Source: an uncultured Clostridia bacterium (GTDB lineage: Bacteria > Bacillota > Clostridia > Oscillospirales > CAG-272). Taken from it: a DNA stretch of 42,501 nucleotides. How positions within the stretch are numbered: position 1 is the stretch's first letter; each line of letters opens with the position of its first letter. The notes below the pieces were generated by a model, which was not told where the DNA came from, searched no databases, and was given only the letters and a program-made list of their open reading frames with translations. Both the position numbers and the translations under genes were made by a program. Location: positions 1-42,501 of the forward strand of contig CAMKAU010000008.1 of assembly GCA_946410595.1 (NCBI GenBank), in the 5' to 3' direction. Below are positions 1 through 8,040 of this stretch, one piece after another.

Positions 1-1
1 C

Positions 2-757
2 GTGCCGGAGGCGGCTTCGCTTGCGGCGCGGGGGGAGCGCGCCCTCTGCCGGGAAACGGCCGGGCGCGCGATCGGCGCGATCCTCGCCTTCGGGATCGGG
101 GCGGCGGGGATCCTCATCTCCGCCGCCCCGGGGCTGGAAACGCTCCTCTACCCCGGCACGGGCGCCGGGCGCTATATCCGCTCGCTGGCGGTCGTCTTGC
201 CGGTGATGATGCTCGATACCGTCACGGACGGACTGTTAAAGGGCCTCGGGGAGCAGCTCTGGTCGATGGCGGTCAATATCGGGGACGCCGCCCTCAGCGT
301 TCTTCTCGTGCGGTTTCTTCTGCCGCGCGCGGGGATCGAGGGGTATCTCTTTACCGTGATCTTCTGCGAGGCGTTCAACTGCTTTTTCAGTCTGACCCGG
401 CTGCTCTCCGTCACCGGTGCGCGCCTCTCGCCCTTTCCGCTCGTGCTCCCGCCCTTTCTTTGCGTGTTCGCCGCCACGCGGCTCTCGCTCTTTTTCCTCT
501 CCCGGCTGCCGCTCTCTGGCGGGGAGGAAACGGTCCTCCACCTCCTTTTCTCCGCCTTTCTCACCCTCGCTTTTCTCCTTCTTCTGCGCGGAAAACACCC
601 CTTGCAAAGCGAGAGCGCCTGTGATAAAATGAGAAAAAAGGAAAAACGGAGAGAACGGGGAGAAAACCATGGTCCTGATCATCGCGGAAAAACCGAGTCT
701 CGCCCGCAACATCGCGGGGGCGATCGGCAAACCGGAGCGGCGGCAGGGGTATCTTGA
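2..757 (+). CDS. Oligosaccharide flippase, SpoVB/MATE-like, C-terminal part
   Basis: Only the C-terminal part lies in the window; the frame is open from the first bases. It is very hydrophobic, with about five or six membrane segments, and has the SpoVB-like pattern of an RYIR segment, a short LDTVTDGLLKGLG loop and a VNIGDA segment, as in flippases that move lipid-linked wall or polysaccharide precursors (MVF/MATE superfamily). Homology stops near residue 205. The last ~40 codons are charged and low in information, run through the topB promoter and overlap the topB start by about 90 bp. That tail is either real but unconstrained or results from loss of a stop codon. Flippase family likely; exact substrate unknown. 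Confidence 0.75.
   Translation: MPEAASLAARGERALCRETAGRAIGAILAFGIGAAGILISAAPGLETLLYPGTGAGRYIRSLAVVLPVMMLDTVTDGLLKGLGEQLWSMAVNIGDAALSVLLVRFLLPRAGIEGYLFTVIFCEAFNCFFSLTRLLSVTGARLSPFPLVLPPFLCVFAATRLSLFFLSRLPLSGGEETVLHLLFSAFLTLAFLLLLRGKHPLQSESACDKMRKKEKRRERGENHGPDHRGKTESRPQHRGGDRQTGAAAGVS
602..630 (+). promoter_or_regulatory. Promoter of topB
   Basis: TTGCAA at 602-607, a 17-nt spacer and TAAAAT at 625-630. The promoter lies inside the 3' end of the flippase frame, 38 nt upstream of the topB start. Confidence 0.6.
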
Positions 758-2780
758 ATGCGAGGGGTATCTGATCACCTGGGCGTTCGGGCACCTCTTT
801 TCTCTCTGCGATATCGAGGACTACGCCCCCAACCCGGACGGGGACCGCTGGTCGATGAAGAACATCCCCTGCATCCCGGACACCTTCCGTTTCCGTCTCC
901 GGGAGGGGCGGGACGGCAAGCCGGACGCGGGGATCGAGCGGCAGTTCGGAACGATCCGCTCGCTCTGCCGCCGCGGGGACGTGGACACCATCGTCAACGC
1001 GGGAGACGCCGACCGCGAGGGGGAGATCATCGTCCGTCTCTGCGTGGAAAACGCGATGAAGGGAGAGCCGCCAAAGCGCGTCTGCCGCCTCTGGCTCCCC
1101 GACCAGACGCCGCAGACGATCCGCGCCGCGCTCGGGGAGATGAAGGAGGACGGCGCCTACGACAATCTCGCCGCCGAGGGCTTTGCCCGCACCTATATCG
1201 ACTGGCTCTACGGGGTCAACCTCACCCGCTACGCCACCCTCAAAACGGGAAAACTCCAGCGGGTCGGACGGGTGATCGTGCCGATCGTCAAGGCGATCTG
1301 CGACCGCGACCTGGCGATCCGCAACTTCAAGCCGGAGCTTTACTATGCCGTCCGCAGCGCGGAAAAGACGGCGGGGGAGACGGTGGAGCTGCTGTCGAGA
1401 CAGAAGTTTGCGCGGGACAAGCTCGCCGAAGCCGAGGCGCTCTGCGCCCGCTACAACGCGCTGCCCGCCGTCGTGACCTCGGTCAAAAAGAAGAGCGACG
1501 TTCTCCCGCCCGGCAAGCTCTATTCGCTCTCCAAGCTCCAGAGCATGCTCGGCAAAAAGTACAAGATGCCGATGGAGACGAGTCTCGCCGTCCTGCAAAA
1601 GCTCTACGAGGAGGGGTACGTGACCTACCCCCGCACCAATTCCGAATATCTCGCCACCGCCGAGCAGGGAAAGATCAAAACGATCCTTGAGAACGTGAAA
1701 AAGCTCGGCTACCCCGTCGAGTTCAAGTTCAAAAAGAGCATCTTCGACGACGCGAAGATCGAGAGCCACTCCGCCCTGACCCCCACCTACAAGATCCCGG
1801 ACGCAAAAACCCTGTCCGAGGACGAAAAAAAGGTCTATTCCGCCGTTTTCCGGCGGTTTGCCGCCGTTTTCTGCTCCGAGGAATGCCGGGTGGACCGGAC
1901 GGAGATGACCGTTTCGGTCGGGGAAGAGGAGGATTTTCTCCTCAAGGGGACGGTGATGACCGCGCCGGGCTGGACGCGCTACGACGATTACGACAAAAAG
2001 GACAAGATGCTCCCGCCGCTGAAAAAGGGGGACACGGTCAACACCGATTTCCGCCCGGCGGAGAAGGAAACGGCCCCGCCGAAGCACTATACCATCGAAA
2101 CGCTCAACAACTACCTGAAAAACCCCTTCCGCGAGGAAAAAGCGCAGATCGCCGAGGGGGAGGGGGACGACGCCGAGGAGTACCGCGCGATCTTTGAAGG
2201 GCTGGAGCTCGGCACGGAGGCGACCCGCACCTCGATCATCGACAACGCCAAAAAGAGCCGGTATATCGAGCTCAAAAAGGACGTCTACTATATTCTGCCG
2301 GACGGGGAGCGGCTGATCTCCTCGCTCGTCCGGCTCGGGATCTCGATGGACAAGTATAAAACGGCGGAGCTCGGCCGCGCGCTGAAGAAGGTCTACCGCG
2401 GCGAGATCAGCGTCATGGAGAGCGTCGGGCTCGCGGCAAAGGAGATCCTCTCCGTCTTTGAAAAGCGGGACGTACCGATCGAGCGGGATACCGACGACGG
2501 GGTCGTCGGGGACGAGGCCGGCGTCTGCCCGCTCTGCGGGAAGCCGGTTTTGCGCAACGCCGTCGGGTACGGCTGCTCCGGCTGGAAGGAGACCGGCTGC
2601 GCCTTCCGCTTCGGCAACGTGATCTGCGGGCGCACCGTGTCGCTTGCAAACGCAAAAAAGCTTCTTTCCGAGGGCCGCACGGCGAAGATCGAGGGGTTCG
2701 TCTCCCGCCGGACGGGCAAGACCTTCGACGCCGCGCTGAAGCTGGAGGAAGGAAAGGTCGTGTTCGACTTTTCCCAATAG
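669..2780 (+). CDS. topB: DNA topoisomerase III (type IA)
   Basis: A 703-residue type IA topoisomerase that relaxes or decatenates DNA by cutting one strand through a 5'-phosphotyrosine. The N-terminal TOPRIM domain has the conserved Glu in IIAEKPS (E7) and the metal-binding DADRE triad (D113, D115, E117). The catalytic tyrosine is in GYVTYPRTNSEYL (Y320, with R322). The C-terminus has a four-cysteine zinc ribbon (C620, C623, C636, C644) followed by a TOPRIM_C_Rpt-like segment. Length fits TopB rather than the longer TopA. The ATG at 669 has GGGGAG upstream. A promoter in the preceding gene suggests independent transcription. Confidence 0.95.
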   Translation: MVLIIAEKPSLARNIAGAIGKPERRQGYLECEGYLITWAFGHLFSLCDIEDYAPNPDGDRWSMKNIPCIPDTFRFRLREGRDGKPDAGIERQFGTIRSLCRRGDVDTIVNAGDADREGEIIVRLCVENAMKGEPPKRVCRLWLPDQTPQTIRAALGEMKEDGAYDNLAAEGFARTYIDWLYGVNLTRYATLKTGKLQRVGRVIVPIVKAICDRDLAIRNFKPELYYAVRSAEKTAGETVELLSRQKFARDKLAEAEALCARYNALPAVVTSVKKKSDVLPPGKLYSLSKLQSMLGKKYKMPMETSLAVLQKLYEEGYVTYPRTNSEYLATAEQGKIKTILENVKKLGYPVEFKFKKSIFDDAKIESHSALTPTYKIPDAKTLSEDEKKVYSAVFRRFAAVFCSEECRVDRTEMTVSVGEEEDFLLKGTVMTAPGWTRYDDYDKKDKMLPPLKKGDTVNTDFRPAEKETAPPKHYTIETLNNYLKNPFREEKAQIAEGEGDDAEEYRAIFEGLELGTEATRTSIIDNAKKSRYIELKKDVYYILPDGERLISSLVRLGISMDKYKTAELGRALKKVYRGEISVMESVGLAAKEILSVFEKRDVPIERDTDDGVVGDEAGVCPLCGKPVLRNAVGYGCSGWKETGCAFRFGNVICGRTVSLANAKKLLSEGRTAKIEGFVSRRTGKTFDAALKLEEGKVVFDFSQ

Positions 2781-2800
2781 GCAAAAGCGGTCGTTTTTTG

Positions 2801-2829
2801 TTGACAAACCCGCCGCAAAATGATAAAAT
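2801..2829 (+). promoter_or_regulatory. Promoter of asnA
   Basis: Consensus TTGACA at 2801-2806, a 17-nt spacer and TAAAAT at 2824-2829, 33 nt upstream of the asnA ATG. Confidence 0.75.
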
Positions 2830-2862
2830 GCGAATATCTTTTCAGAAAAGCAGGAAAAAGAA

Positions 2863-3867
2863 ATGAAAAACCTCACGATCCCGAAGGGCTACCGTTCCGC
2901 CCTCGACCTGCGCGAAACGCAGGAGGCCATCAAAAAAGTCAAGGATTTCTTTGAGCGCGATCTGGCGATCGCGATGAATCTGACGCGCGTGTCGGCTCCT
3001 CTCTTCGTCGACGCGGAAAGCGGCCTCAACGATAACCTCAACGGCATCGAGCGCCCCGTCTCCTTCGACGTGTTCTCCGGCGAGCGGTTCGAGATCGTCC
3101 AGTCCCTCGCCAAGTGGAAGCGGCTGGCGCTGCGCGAGTACGGCTTTTCGGTCGGAGAGGGGCTTTATACCGATATGAGCGCGATCCGCCGGGACGAAAC
3201 GGCGGACAACATCCATTCCCTCTACGTCGACCAGTGGGACTGGGAAAAGGTCATCGACAAAAAGAGCCGCACGGAGGAGACCCTGCGGCGGGCGGTGCGG
3301 CATATCTACGGCGCCCTGCGCCATACCGAGATCTATATCGCGCGGGAGTATAAGTTCATCGACTGCCTCCTGCCCGAGACGATCACCTTCCTCTCCTCGC
3401 AGGAGTTAGAGGACCGCTACCCGGACAAAACGCCGAAGGAGCGGGAATACCTCGCCGTAAAGGAGTACGGCGCGGTCTTCCTCTCCGGCATCGGGGGGAA
3501 GCTCGCCTCCGGCTCGATCCACGACGGCAGAGCCCCCGACTACGACGACTGGTCCCTCAACGGCGATATCATCGTCTACTATCCGGTGTTGGACATCGCG
3601 CTGGAGCTCTCCTCGATGGGGATCCGCGTGGACAAAAAGGCCCTTCTTTCGCAGCTTCGGGAGCGCGGTTGCCCGGAGAGGGCGGAGCTGCCCTTCCACC
3701 GCGAGCTGATCGAGGGCAGATTGCCCGCCACCATCGGCGGCGGCATTGGCCAGTCCCGGATGTGCATGTTCTTCTTGCGGAAAGCCCATATCGGCGAGGT
3801 GCAGTCCTCCTTCTGGGAGCGCCCGGTGCGCGAAGCGTGCGAAAAGCGCGGGATCTTCCTTTTGTAA
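2863..3867 (+). CDS. asnA: Aspartate--ammonia ligase (asparagine synthetase A)
   Basis: A 334-residue AsnA-type synthetase, which makes asparagine from aspartate, ammonia and ATP in the cytoplasm. The fold is related to class II aminoacyl-tRNA synthetases. Typical AsnA segments are visible: [15 protein letters not shown] near the N-terminus, the [10 protein letters not shown] block, and [14 protein letters not shown] near the C-terminus, which corresponds to class II motif 3. Length is standard for the family. The ATG at 2863 has AGGA upstream and its own strong promoter. No neighbouring gene shares its pathway; an archaeal-type AspRS sits 35 kb downstream. Monocistronic, with a terminator at 4005. 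Confidence 0.95.
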   Translation: MKNLTIPKGYRSALDLRETQEAIKKVKDFFERDLAIAMNLTRVSAPLFVDAESGLNDNLNGIERPVSFDVFSGERFEIVQSLAKWKRLALREYGFSVGEGLYTDMSAIRRDETADNIHSLYVDQWDWEKVIDKKSRTEETLRRAVRHIYGALRHTEIYIAREYKFIDCLLPETITFLSSQELEDRYPDKTPKEREYLAVKEYGAVFLSGIGGKLASGSIHDGRAPDYDDWSLNGDIIVYYPVLDIALELSSMGIRVDKKALLSQLRERGCPERAELPFHRELIEGRLPATIGGGIGQSRMCMFFLRKAHIGEVQSSFWERPVREACEKRGIFLL

Positions 3868-4004
3868 AACGGTATGAAAAAACTTCCGGACGGGAGCCTT
3901 GCCGCCCCGGGGAGGTCTCCCTCCGCTCGCGCAAAACGCAAGAAAGCCGCGTATCCCCGCCCGCTGACGGCGGAGCAAATAAAAAAACGCAAGCGGTCTT
4001 TGCA

Positions 4005-4036
4005 CGCCGGTCGGTACGTCTGACCGGCGTTTTTTT
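4005..4036 (+). terminator. Intrinsic terminator
   Basis: Perfect 8-bp stem CGCCGGTC (4005-4012) with GACCGGCG (4022-4029), followed by seven T. It probably ends the asnA transcript. The 137 bases between asnA and this hairpin hold no convincing gene. Confidence 0.8.
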
Positions 4037-4059
4037 ACAGGCGAAATCATTTTTTTGAG

Positions 4060-4107
4060 TTTTTTCGGAAAACAGGTTGATTTTTCCCCGCCCCGATTGT
4101 TTATATA
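4060..4107 (+). promoter_or_regulatory. Upstream block of the first sigma operon
   Basis: TTTTTTCGGA (4060-4069) and TTTCCCCG (4083-4090) are followed by an AT-rich TTATATA (4101-4107) just ahead of the ribosome site. The same two words, with nearly the same spacing (30 versus 28 nt from first to last base), precede the paralogous sigma gene at 39606. The conservation suggests a shared, perhaps self-regulated promoter. A weak sigma-A reading (TTGATT/TATATA, 19-nt spacer) is also possible. Confidence 0.5.
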
Positions 4108-4129
4108 AGGGAAGGGAAGGGTGGAACGG

Positions 4130-4669
4130 ATGAGCAGAAATGTTTTGGATGCGGCGGAGTTTGAAAACCGCCTTATCGCCTGCCGCGAGACGATGTTCCG
4201 GATCGCGTTTGACGTCCTTCGGAACGAGGAAGACGCTTCCGACGCGGTGCAGAGCGCGTTCTGCGCGCTCCTGAAAAAAGATCAGACGAGGAAAAAACTC
4301 CGGAGCCTGGATCCCGAGATCTTTCGCTGGTACGTTTTCCGCGCCGCGCGCAATACGGCGCTCAATCTGTATCAGAAGAACCGTCGGGAGCGGGAGAGGA
4401 TCGCCGGGCTGGAGGAGACTCTGCTCCCGGCAGGAGAGGCGGATCTTGCGGAGGAGCTGATTCTCAAAGCGGAAACGGAGACGCTGCGGCGCGCCGTTTC
4501 CGCTATGCCGGAGCAGTACCGGACGGTTTTGTTCCGCGTCTGCATCCTGGAGGAAAAAGGCGCCGCGGTCGCAGCGTCGCTCGGGATCTCCGCCGCGGCG
4601 CTCTCCGCCAGATTGAAACGGGCGAAAGAAATGCTCAAGAGCCTGCTGGAAAAGGAGGAAGCCAAGTGA
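4130..4669 (+). CDS. ECF-type RNA polymerase sigma factor (copy 1)
   Basis: A 179-residue protein with the two-domain layout of sigma-70 family ECF factors. Region 2 contains MFRIAFDVLRNEEDASDAVQ, the usual core-binding helix with the acidic DA(S)DAVQ motif. Region 4 contains MPEQYRTVLF followed by a helix-turn-helix (AVAASLGISAAALSARLKRA). ATG 4130 is preferred over the in-frame GTG 4121 because the purine-rich GGGAAGGG ends about nine bases before it, whereas GTG lies inside it. The stop overlaps the next start (GTGA), so anti-sigma translation is coupled. The sigma at 39606 is a paralog. Target genes are unknown; autoregulation is inferred from the shared upstream block. Confidence 0.88.
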   Translation: MSRNVLDAAEFENRLIACRETMFRIAFDVLRNEEDASDAVQSAFCALLKKDQTRKKLRSLDPEIFRWYVFRAARNTALNLYQKNRRERERIAGLEETLLPAGEADLAEELILKAETETLRRAVSAMPEQYRTVLFRVCILEEKGAAVAASLGISAAALSARLKRAKEMLKSLLEKEEAK

Positions 4670-5805
4670 AACGGGAAGCAAAAGAAAAGCTGAGAGAGGC
4701 GTTGCTCAACGCGGCGCGGGAGGAAGCGGACCGGATGGAGCGGGAGGCCGGGAACGCCCCCGTCCCCGCTTCTCTGATCACCGCAACGGACGCGATGATC
4801 GCCCGGTCGAAAGCCGACGACCGCCGGCGCCGCGCTCTCCGACGTACCGCCGCCGCGGCGCTCGCCTCTCTCGCCGTCTGCGTGTTTTTGATCCTCCTTG
4901 TCGTTCCGTTCATCGATTCCGACCGTGAGACGGATTTTGTGACCGGTTTGCCGATGGAAATCGCGTATCCCGCCGGTCCGTATGGGTTTCCGGATGAAAT
5001 TGAGATCGATCCCGACCGTTTGAAGCGATTTGAAAAAGCGGTAAAGCAACTGTCCGCTTATTTCTATTCGGATCCCGCCGAGTGTACCGAGGAGGAGATA
5101 AGCGCTCTTGCGGAGAAATTCGGTTTTTCCCCGGATCAGCTGATCGAATCGAAAACCGACCGGTATGTTGCCGTTTATCAAAACAAAGCGGCGGGTACAA
5201 AACTGTCGATCGATCGCTTTGGATGCTATGCGTACGACATCAAAACGAATGAGCCGTTCTGCGTTTATACCCTGACGGATGAGGAAAGCGCAAACATAGC
5301 AAAAACGTTTTTAGAGGATCACCATATCTCGACTGAAGCGTTTCCGAAATGGGGAGTCTCCGCTACAGAGTGGAATACCACGTTTGCGGAAAACGAACCG
5401 ATTAAAGAGAAAACGGCTGTAACGATCCATTTTTCGCCCGACGATCAAGACGGCTTTCCGGTCAGCGGCGGAGGGATCTCTGTTACATTAGAGGGGAACG
5501 GAAACGTGTCTCGCGTGTCTTCCTACGCGCTCACCTACCAAAGCAAGCAAAGAACAGAACTGATTTCCATTTCGGAAGCGATCGAGCGGATACGTCAAGG
5601 AGAAGCGTCGATCGGCTATGAGGGAGACCATTTTGACAGCGCGTCCAAGATCGTGATCGAGGGACTCACGCCGGCGTATTCCGACGGAAGAGCGGCAAAC
5701 GGCGAGTTTGTGATCCAGCCTTGTTATCTCTTTTTCGGAACCGCTTATAATAAAAAAGGAGAAACAACAAGTTTTATTGCCACGGTGCAGGCCAACAAGT
5801 ATTAA
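4666..5805 (+). CDS. Membrane anti-sigma factor with extracellular sensor domain (copy 1)
   Basis: A 379-residue single-pass protein: a charged cytoplasmic N-terminus (about 1-60), a membrane helix at about 61-83 and a long extracellular domain. No HxxxCxxC zinc motif is visible, so it is not a classical ZAS anti-sigma. GTG 4666 overlaps the sigma stop by 4 bp and has AAGGAGG 7 nt upstream. The outer domain matches the protein at 40148 segment by segment: YSDP, a short helix, DRFGC(Y/F), (S/M)xxIAxTFLxxH, and a final FxGTAY(N/D)KxG...STVQAN(K/R)Y-like end. The anti-sigma role is inferred from coupling to the sigma gene and topology; the ligand is unknown. GC falls in the second half. Confidence 0.75.
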   Translation: MKREAKEKLREALLNAAREEADRMEREAGNAPVPASLITATDAMIARSKADDRRRRALRRTAAAALASLAVCVFLILLVVPFIDSDRETDFVTGLPMEIAYPAGPYGFPDEIEIDPDRLKRFEKAVKQLSAYFYSDPAECTEEEISALAEKFGFSPDQLIESKTDRYVAVYQNKAAGTKLSIDRFGCYAYDIKTNEPFCVYTLTDEESANIAKTFLEDHHISTEAFPKWGVSATEWNTTFAENEPIKEKTAVTIHFSPDDQDGFPVSGGGISVTLEGNGNVSRVSSYALTYQSKQRTELISISEAIERIRQGEASIGYEGDHFDSASKIVIEGLTPAYSDGRAANGEFVIQPCYLFFGTAYNKKGETTSFIATVQANKY

Positions 5806-5903
5806 ACTCCTCGCCTCGAAAAAGAGAAAACGGGTGAATTGATAGACGCTATGAAAAGAGCAGGCGACGCGTCTGCTCTTTTCCGTTGCCGTGACGGAAG
5901 GAG
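5806..5903 (+). repeat. Conserved tail of the sigma/anti-sigma cassette (copy A)
   Basis: About 98 bp directly after the anti-sigma stop is nearly identical to 42013-42109. It begins CTCCTCGCC, reads LLASKKRKRVN-stop in one frame, and includes the terminator and a trailing GGAAGGAG. A 24-bp piece also follows the second anti-sigma gene at 41243. Together the copies mark duplication of a whole cassette. Confidence 0.8.
5854..5884 (+). terminator. Intrinsic terminator of the first sigma operon
   Basis: Perfect stem AAAAGAGCAG (5854-5863) with CTGCTCTTTT (5873-5882) around a 9-nt loop. The same hairpin occurs at 42061. Confidence 0.85.
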
Positions 5904-5944
5904 TTTTCCGCTTTTTCTGAAAAGCAGAGCCTCCCCTCAAATTA

Positions 5945-5961
5945 AAAATGATTCTCATTTT
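5945..5961. promoter_or_regulatory. Fur/Zur-family operator
   Basis: Perfect 7-3-7 inverted repeat AAAATGA-TTC-TCATTTT, ending 5 bp upstream of the -35 of the regulator-transporter operon. Size and sequence resemble Fur-family boxes; the downstream Fur-family gene is the obvious candidate to bind it. Confidence 0.75.
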
Positions 5962-5965
5962 CATA

Positions 5966-5994
5966 TTGACTTTTTCTTCCGGGTCTGCTATACT
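5966..5994 (+). promoter_or_regulatory. Promoter of the Fur/Zur-ABC operon
   Basis: TTGACT at 5966-5971, a 17-nt spacer and TATACT at 5989-5994, adjacent to the inverted-repeat operator. Confidence 0.75.
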
Positions 5995-6020
5995 GTCGGA
6001 GCATGAAAGGAAAGGGCGAG

Positions 6021-6464
6021 ATGAAACGACCGTACAAAACCAAGCAGCTCGCGGCGCTGACCGCGTTTCTGGAGGAGCACCGGGGGGAGCATTTTTCCGC
6101 GGCGGACGTGATGCGCCGTTTTGCGGAGGAGAAGATCCCCGTCTCCGCGGCGACGGTCTACCGCCGGCTGGAGAAGATGACGGAGGAGGGCACGGTGGAA
6201 AAGACCGTGTCGGACGTCTCCGAGGGGGCGTGCTTCGTCTACCGGGGCGGGGAAAAAAGCTCCTGCGAGGAGGAGGCGTGCTACCATTGCCGCTGCGAGC
6301 GCTGCGGCAAACTGATCCATCTGCGCTGCAGCGAGTTTGAGAGCGTCTGCCGGCACATCCGGGAGGAGCACGGCTTTTTGTGCGATACGAAAAAGCTGAT
6401 GATCTACGGCGTCTGCTCCGCGTGCGCCGGGGAAACCGGCGGGGCGGAACCCTCCGTAAAATAA
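6021..6464 (+). CDS. Fur-family metalloregulator, probably Zur
   Basis: A 147-residue Fur-family repressor. The N-terminal winged helix includes the recognition stretch VSAATVYRRLEKM (about 41-53). The C-terminal dimerisation domain has two CxxC pairs, C92/C95 (CERCGK) and C132/C135 (CSACA), typical of the structural zinc site, plus a His/Cys-rich CYHCRC stretch. ATG 6021 is chosen over ATG 6003 because AAGGAAAGGG lies ahead of it, while 6003 has a GGAG only one base away. It is the first gene before an ABC ATPase and permease of the zinc/manganese type and has an operator on its promoter. A zinc sensor is therefore the best guess; Fe or Mn cannot be excluded. Confidence 0.88.
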   Translation: MKRPYKTKQLAALTAFLEEHRGEHFSAADVMRRFAEEKIPVSAATVYRRLEKMTEEGTVEKTVSDVSEGACFVYRGGEKSSCEEEACYHCRCERCGKLIHLRCSEFESVCRHIREEHGFLCDTKKLMIYGVCSACAGETGGAEPSVK

Positions 6465-6504
6465 CCGTGCGCCCCGGCGGCGGGGAAGAAAACAAAGGAA
6501 CGTT

Positions 6505-7194
6505 ATGGCACAGATCGAATGTGAAGACCTCACCCTCGGCTATGAGGGGAAGACCGTTCTCTCCCATCTCACCTTTTCGGTAGAGGCGGGGGACTACCTC
6601 TGCATCGTCGGGGAAAACGGCTCCGGCAAGACCACGCTGATGAAGACCCTGCTCGGGCTCTGCCGGCCGCTTTCCGGCGCGGTGCGCTTCGGCGACGGGG
6701 TAAAGAAAAACGAGATCGGCTACCTCCCGCAGCAGACCGCCGTTCAGCGGGATTTTCCCGCCTCGGTCGGGGAGATCGTGCTCTCCGGCTGCGTCGGACG
6801 CTGCCGGACGCCGTTTTACGGAAAAAAAGAACGCGCCCTCGCCGAGGAACAGATCGAGCGGCTCGGGCTTTTGCCCCTGCGGGACCGCTGCTACCGGGAG
6901 CTCTCCGGCGGGCAGCAGCAGCGCGCGCTGCTGGCCCGCGCCCTCTGCGCCACGCGGCGCCTGTTGCTCCTCGACGAGCCGGTCGCGGGGCTTGACCCGC
7001 AGATGACGGAGGAGATGTACGCGATCGTGGAGGAGCTTAACCGCCGCCACGGGATCACCGTTCTGATGATCACCCACGACCTCGCCGCCGCCCGGCGGTA
7101 CGCCACGCGCGTTTTGCATATCGGCGGGGAGATCTTCTTCGGTACGCGGGAGGAATATCTTGCCCGCGGAAAGGAGGGGGAAAACCGTGACTGA
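6505..7194 (+). CDS. znuC: Metal (zinc-type) ABC transporter ATP-binding protein
   Basis: A 229-residue ABC ATPase that powers high-affinity metal import on the cytoplasmic face. Walker A is GENGSGKTT, the signature is LSGGQQQRALLARAL, Walker B is LLLLDEPVAGLD, and the switch histidine is in ITHDL. The Q-loop region GYLPQQTAVQRDFPASVGEIV resembles the ZnuC/TroB group. ATG 6505 has AAAGGAA upstream. It lies 40 bp after the Fur-family gene and overlaps the permease start by 8 bp, giving an operon regulator-ATPase-permease. The binding protein is encoded separately on the minus strand at 9491-10465. Substrate assignment to zinc is by family and context. Confidence 0.9.
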   Translation: MAQIECEDLTLGYEGKTVLSHLTFSVEAGDYLCIVGENGSGKTTLMKTLLGLCRPLSGAVRFGDGVKKNEIGYLPQQTAVQRDFPASVGEIVLSGCVGRCRTPFYGKKERALAEEQIERLGLLPLRDRCYRELSGGQQQRALLARALCATRRLLLLDEPVAGLDPQMTEEMYAIVEELNRRHGITVLMITHDLAAARRYATRVLHIGGEIFFGTREEYLARGKEGENRD

Positions 7195-8032
7195 ATGGCT
7201 GACCCGTCTGGGGGAATATCTTGCGATCCCGATGGTCCGGCGCGCCCTGATCGTCGGAACGATGATCGCGCTCTGCTCGGCGCTCCTCGGCGTTACGCTG
7301 GTTTTGCGGCGGTTCTCCTTTATCGGGGACGGGCTTTCCCACACCGCCTTCGGCGCGCTCGCCGTCGCCGCCGTGCTCCACCTTTCCAATGAGATGCTCC
7401 TCGTGCTGCCGGTTACCGTACTATGCGCCGTTTTGCTTCTCGGCGCCGGCAAAAACAAAAAGACGAGCGGCGACGCTTCCGTCGCGATGCTCTCGGTCGG
7501 CGCGATGGCGTTCGGTTATCTTCTGCTCAATCTCTTTCCCGCCTCCGGCAACGTCGCGGGGGACGTCTGCTCCTCGCTCTTCGGCTCCACCTCCATCCTG
7601 ACCCTCTCGCGCACGGAGGTCGCGCTCTGCGTCGTCCTCTCCGTTCTCGTCCTCGCGGCGTTCGTGCTGCTTTACCGCCGGCTGTTCGCCGTTACCTTTG
7701 ACGCGGGCTTTGCCGAGGCGAGCGGCGTTCACGTCGGGTTTTACAACCTCCTTATCGCCGTCGTTTCCGCCGTTATCATCGTCCTCGCGATGAATCTGGT
7801 CGGCTCGCTCCTCGTCTCCGCGCTTCTGATCTTCCCGGCGCTCTCGGCGATGCGGGTGTACCGCTCCTTCCTCGGCGTGACCGTCTGCGCCGGGATCCTC
7901 TCCGTCGTCTGCACCCTTTTCGGGATCCTCGCCTCCATCCTCTTTAATACCCCCGTCGGCGCCACCGTCGTCGCCGCCGACGTCCTCGCCTATTTCCTCT
8001 TCGTCCTGATCGGGAGACTGAAAAAGAGCTGA
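7187..8032 (+). CDS. znuB: Metal (zinc-type) ABC transporter permease
   Basis: A 281-residue ABC-3 family permease with about eight membrane segments. Family stretches are visible: LRRFSFIGDGLSHTAFGA near the N-terminus, the SGVHVGFYNLL loop, and NLVGSLLVSALLIFPALSAM, the usual permease-ATPase contact region. GTG 7187 is chosen because AAAGGAGGGGG precedes it at good distance and it overlaps the ATPase stop by 8 bp; the in-frame upstream extension has no ribosome site. It forms the membrane channel for the znuC ATPase. The operon ends at a strong bidirectional terminator at 8041-8077. Confidence 0.9.
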   Translation: MTEWLTRLGEYLAIPMVRRALIVGTMIALCSALLGVTLVLRRFSFIGDGLSHTAFGALAVAAVLHLSNEMLLVLPVTVLCAVLLLGAGKNKKTSGDASVAMLSVGAMAFGYLLLNLFPASGNVAGDVCSSLFGSTSILTLSRTEVALCVVLSVLVLAAFVLLYRRLFAVTFDAGFAEASGVHVGFYNLLIAVVSAVIIVLAMNLVGSLLVSALLIFPALSAMRVYRSFLGVTVCAGILSVVCTLFGILASILFNTPVGATVVAADVLAYFLFVLIGRLKKS

Positions 8033-8040
8033 GAATAACG

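Noticed and set aside
561..2876. 771-codon frame on the minus strand over topB
   Set aside because: Antisense to a clearly conserved gene; it is Arg/Gly/Leu/Val-rich without motifs, a result of high GC at third positions.
3874..4023. 49-codon basic ORF after asnA
   Set aside because: No ribosome site or promoter, no recognisable features, and its end lies in the terminator stem.
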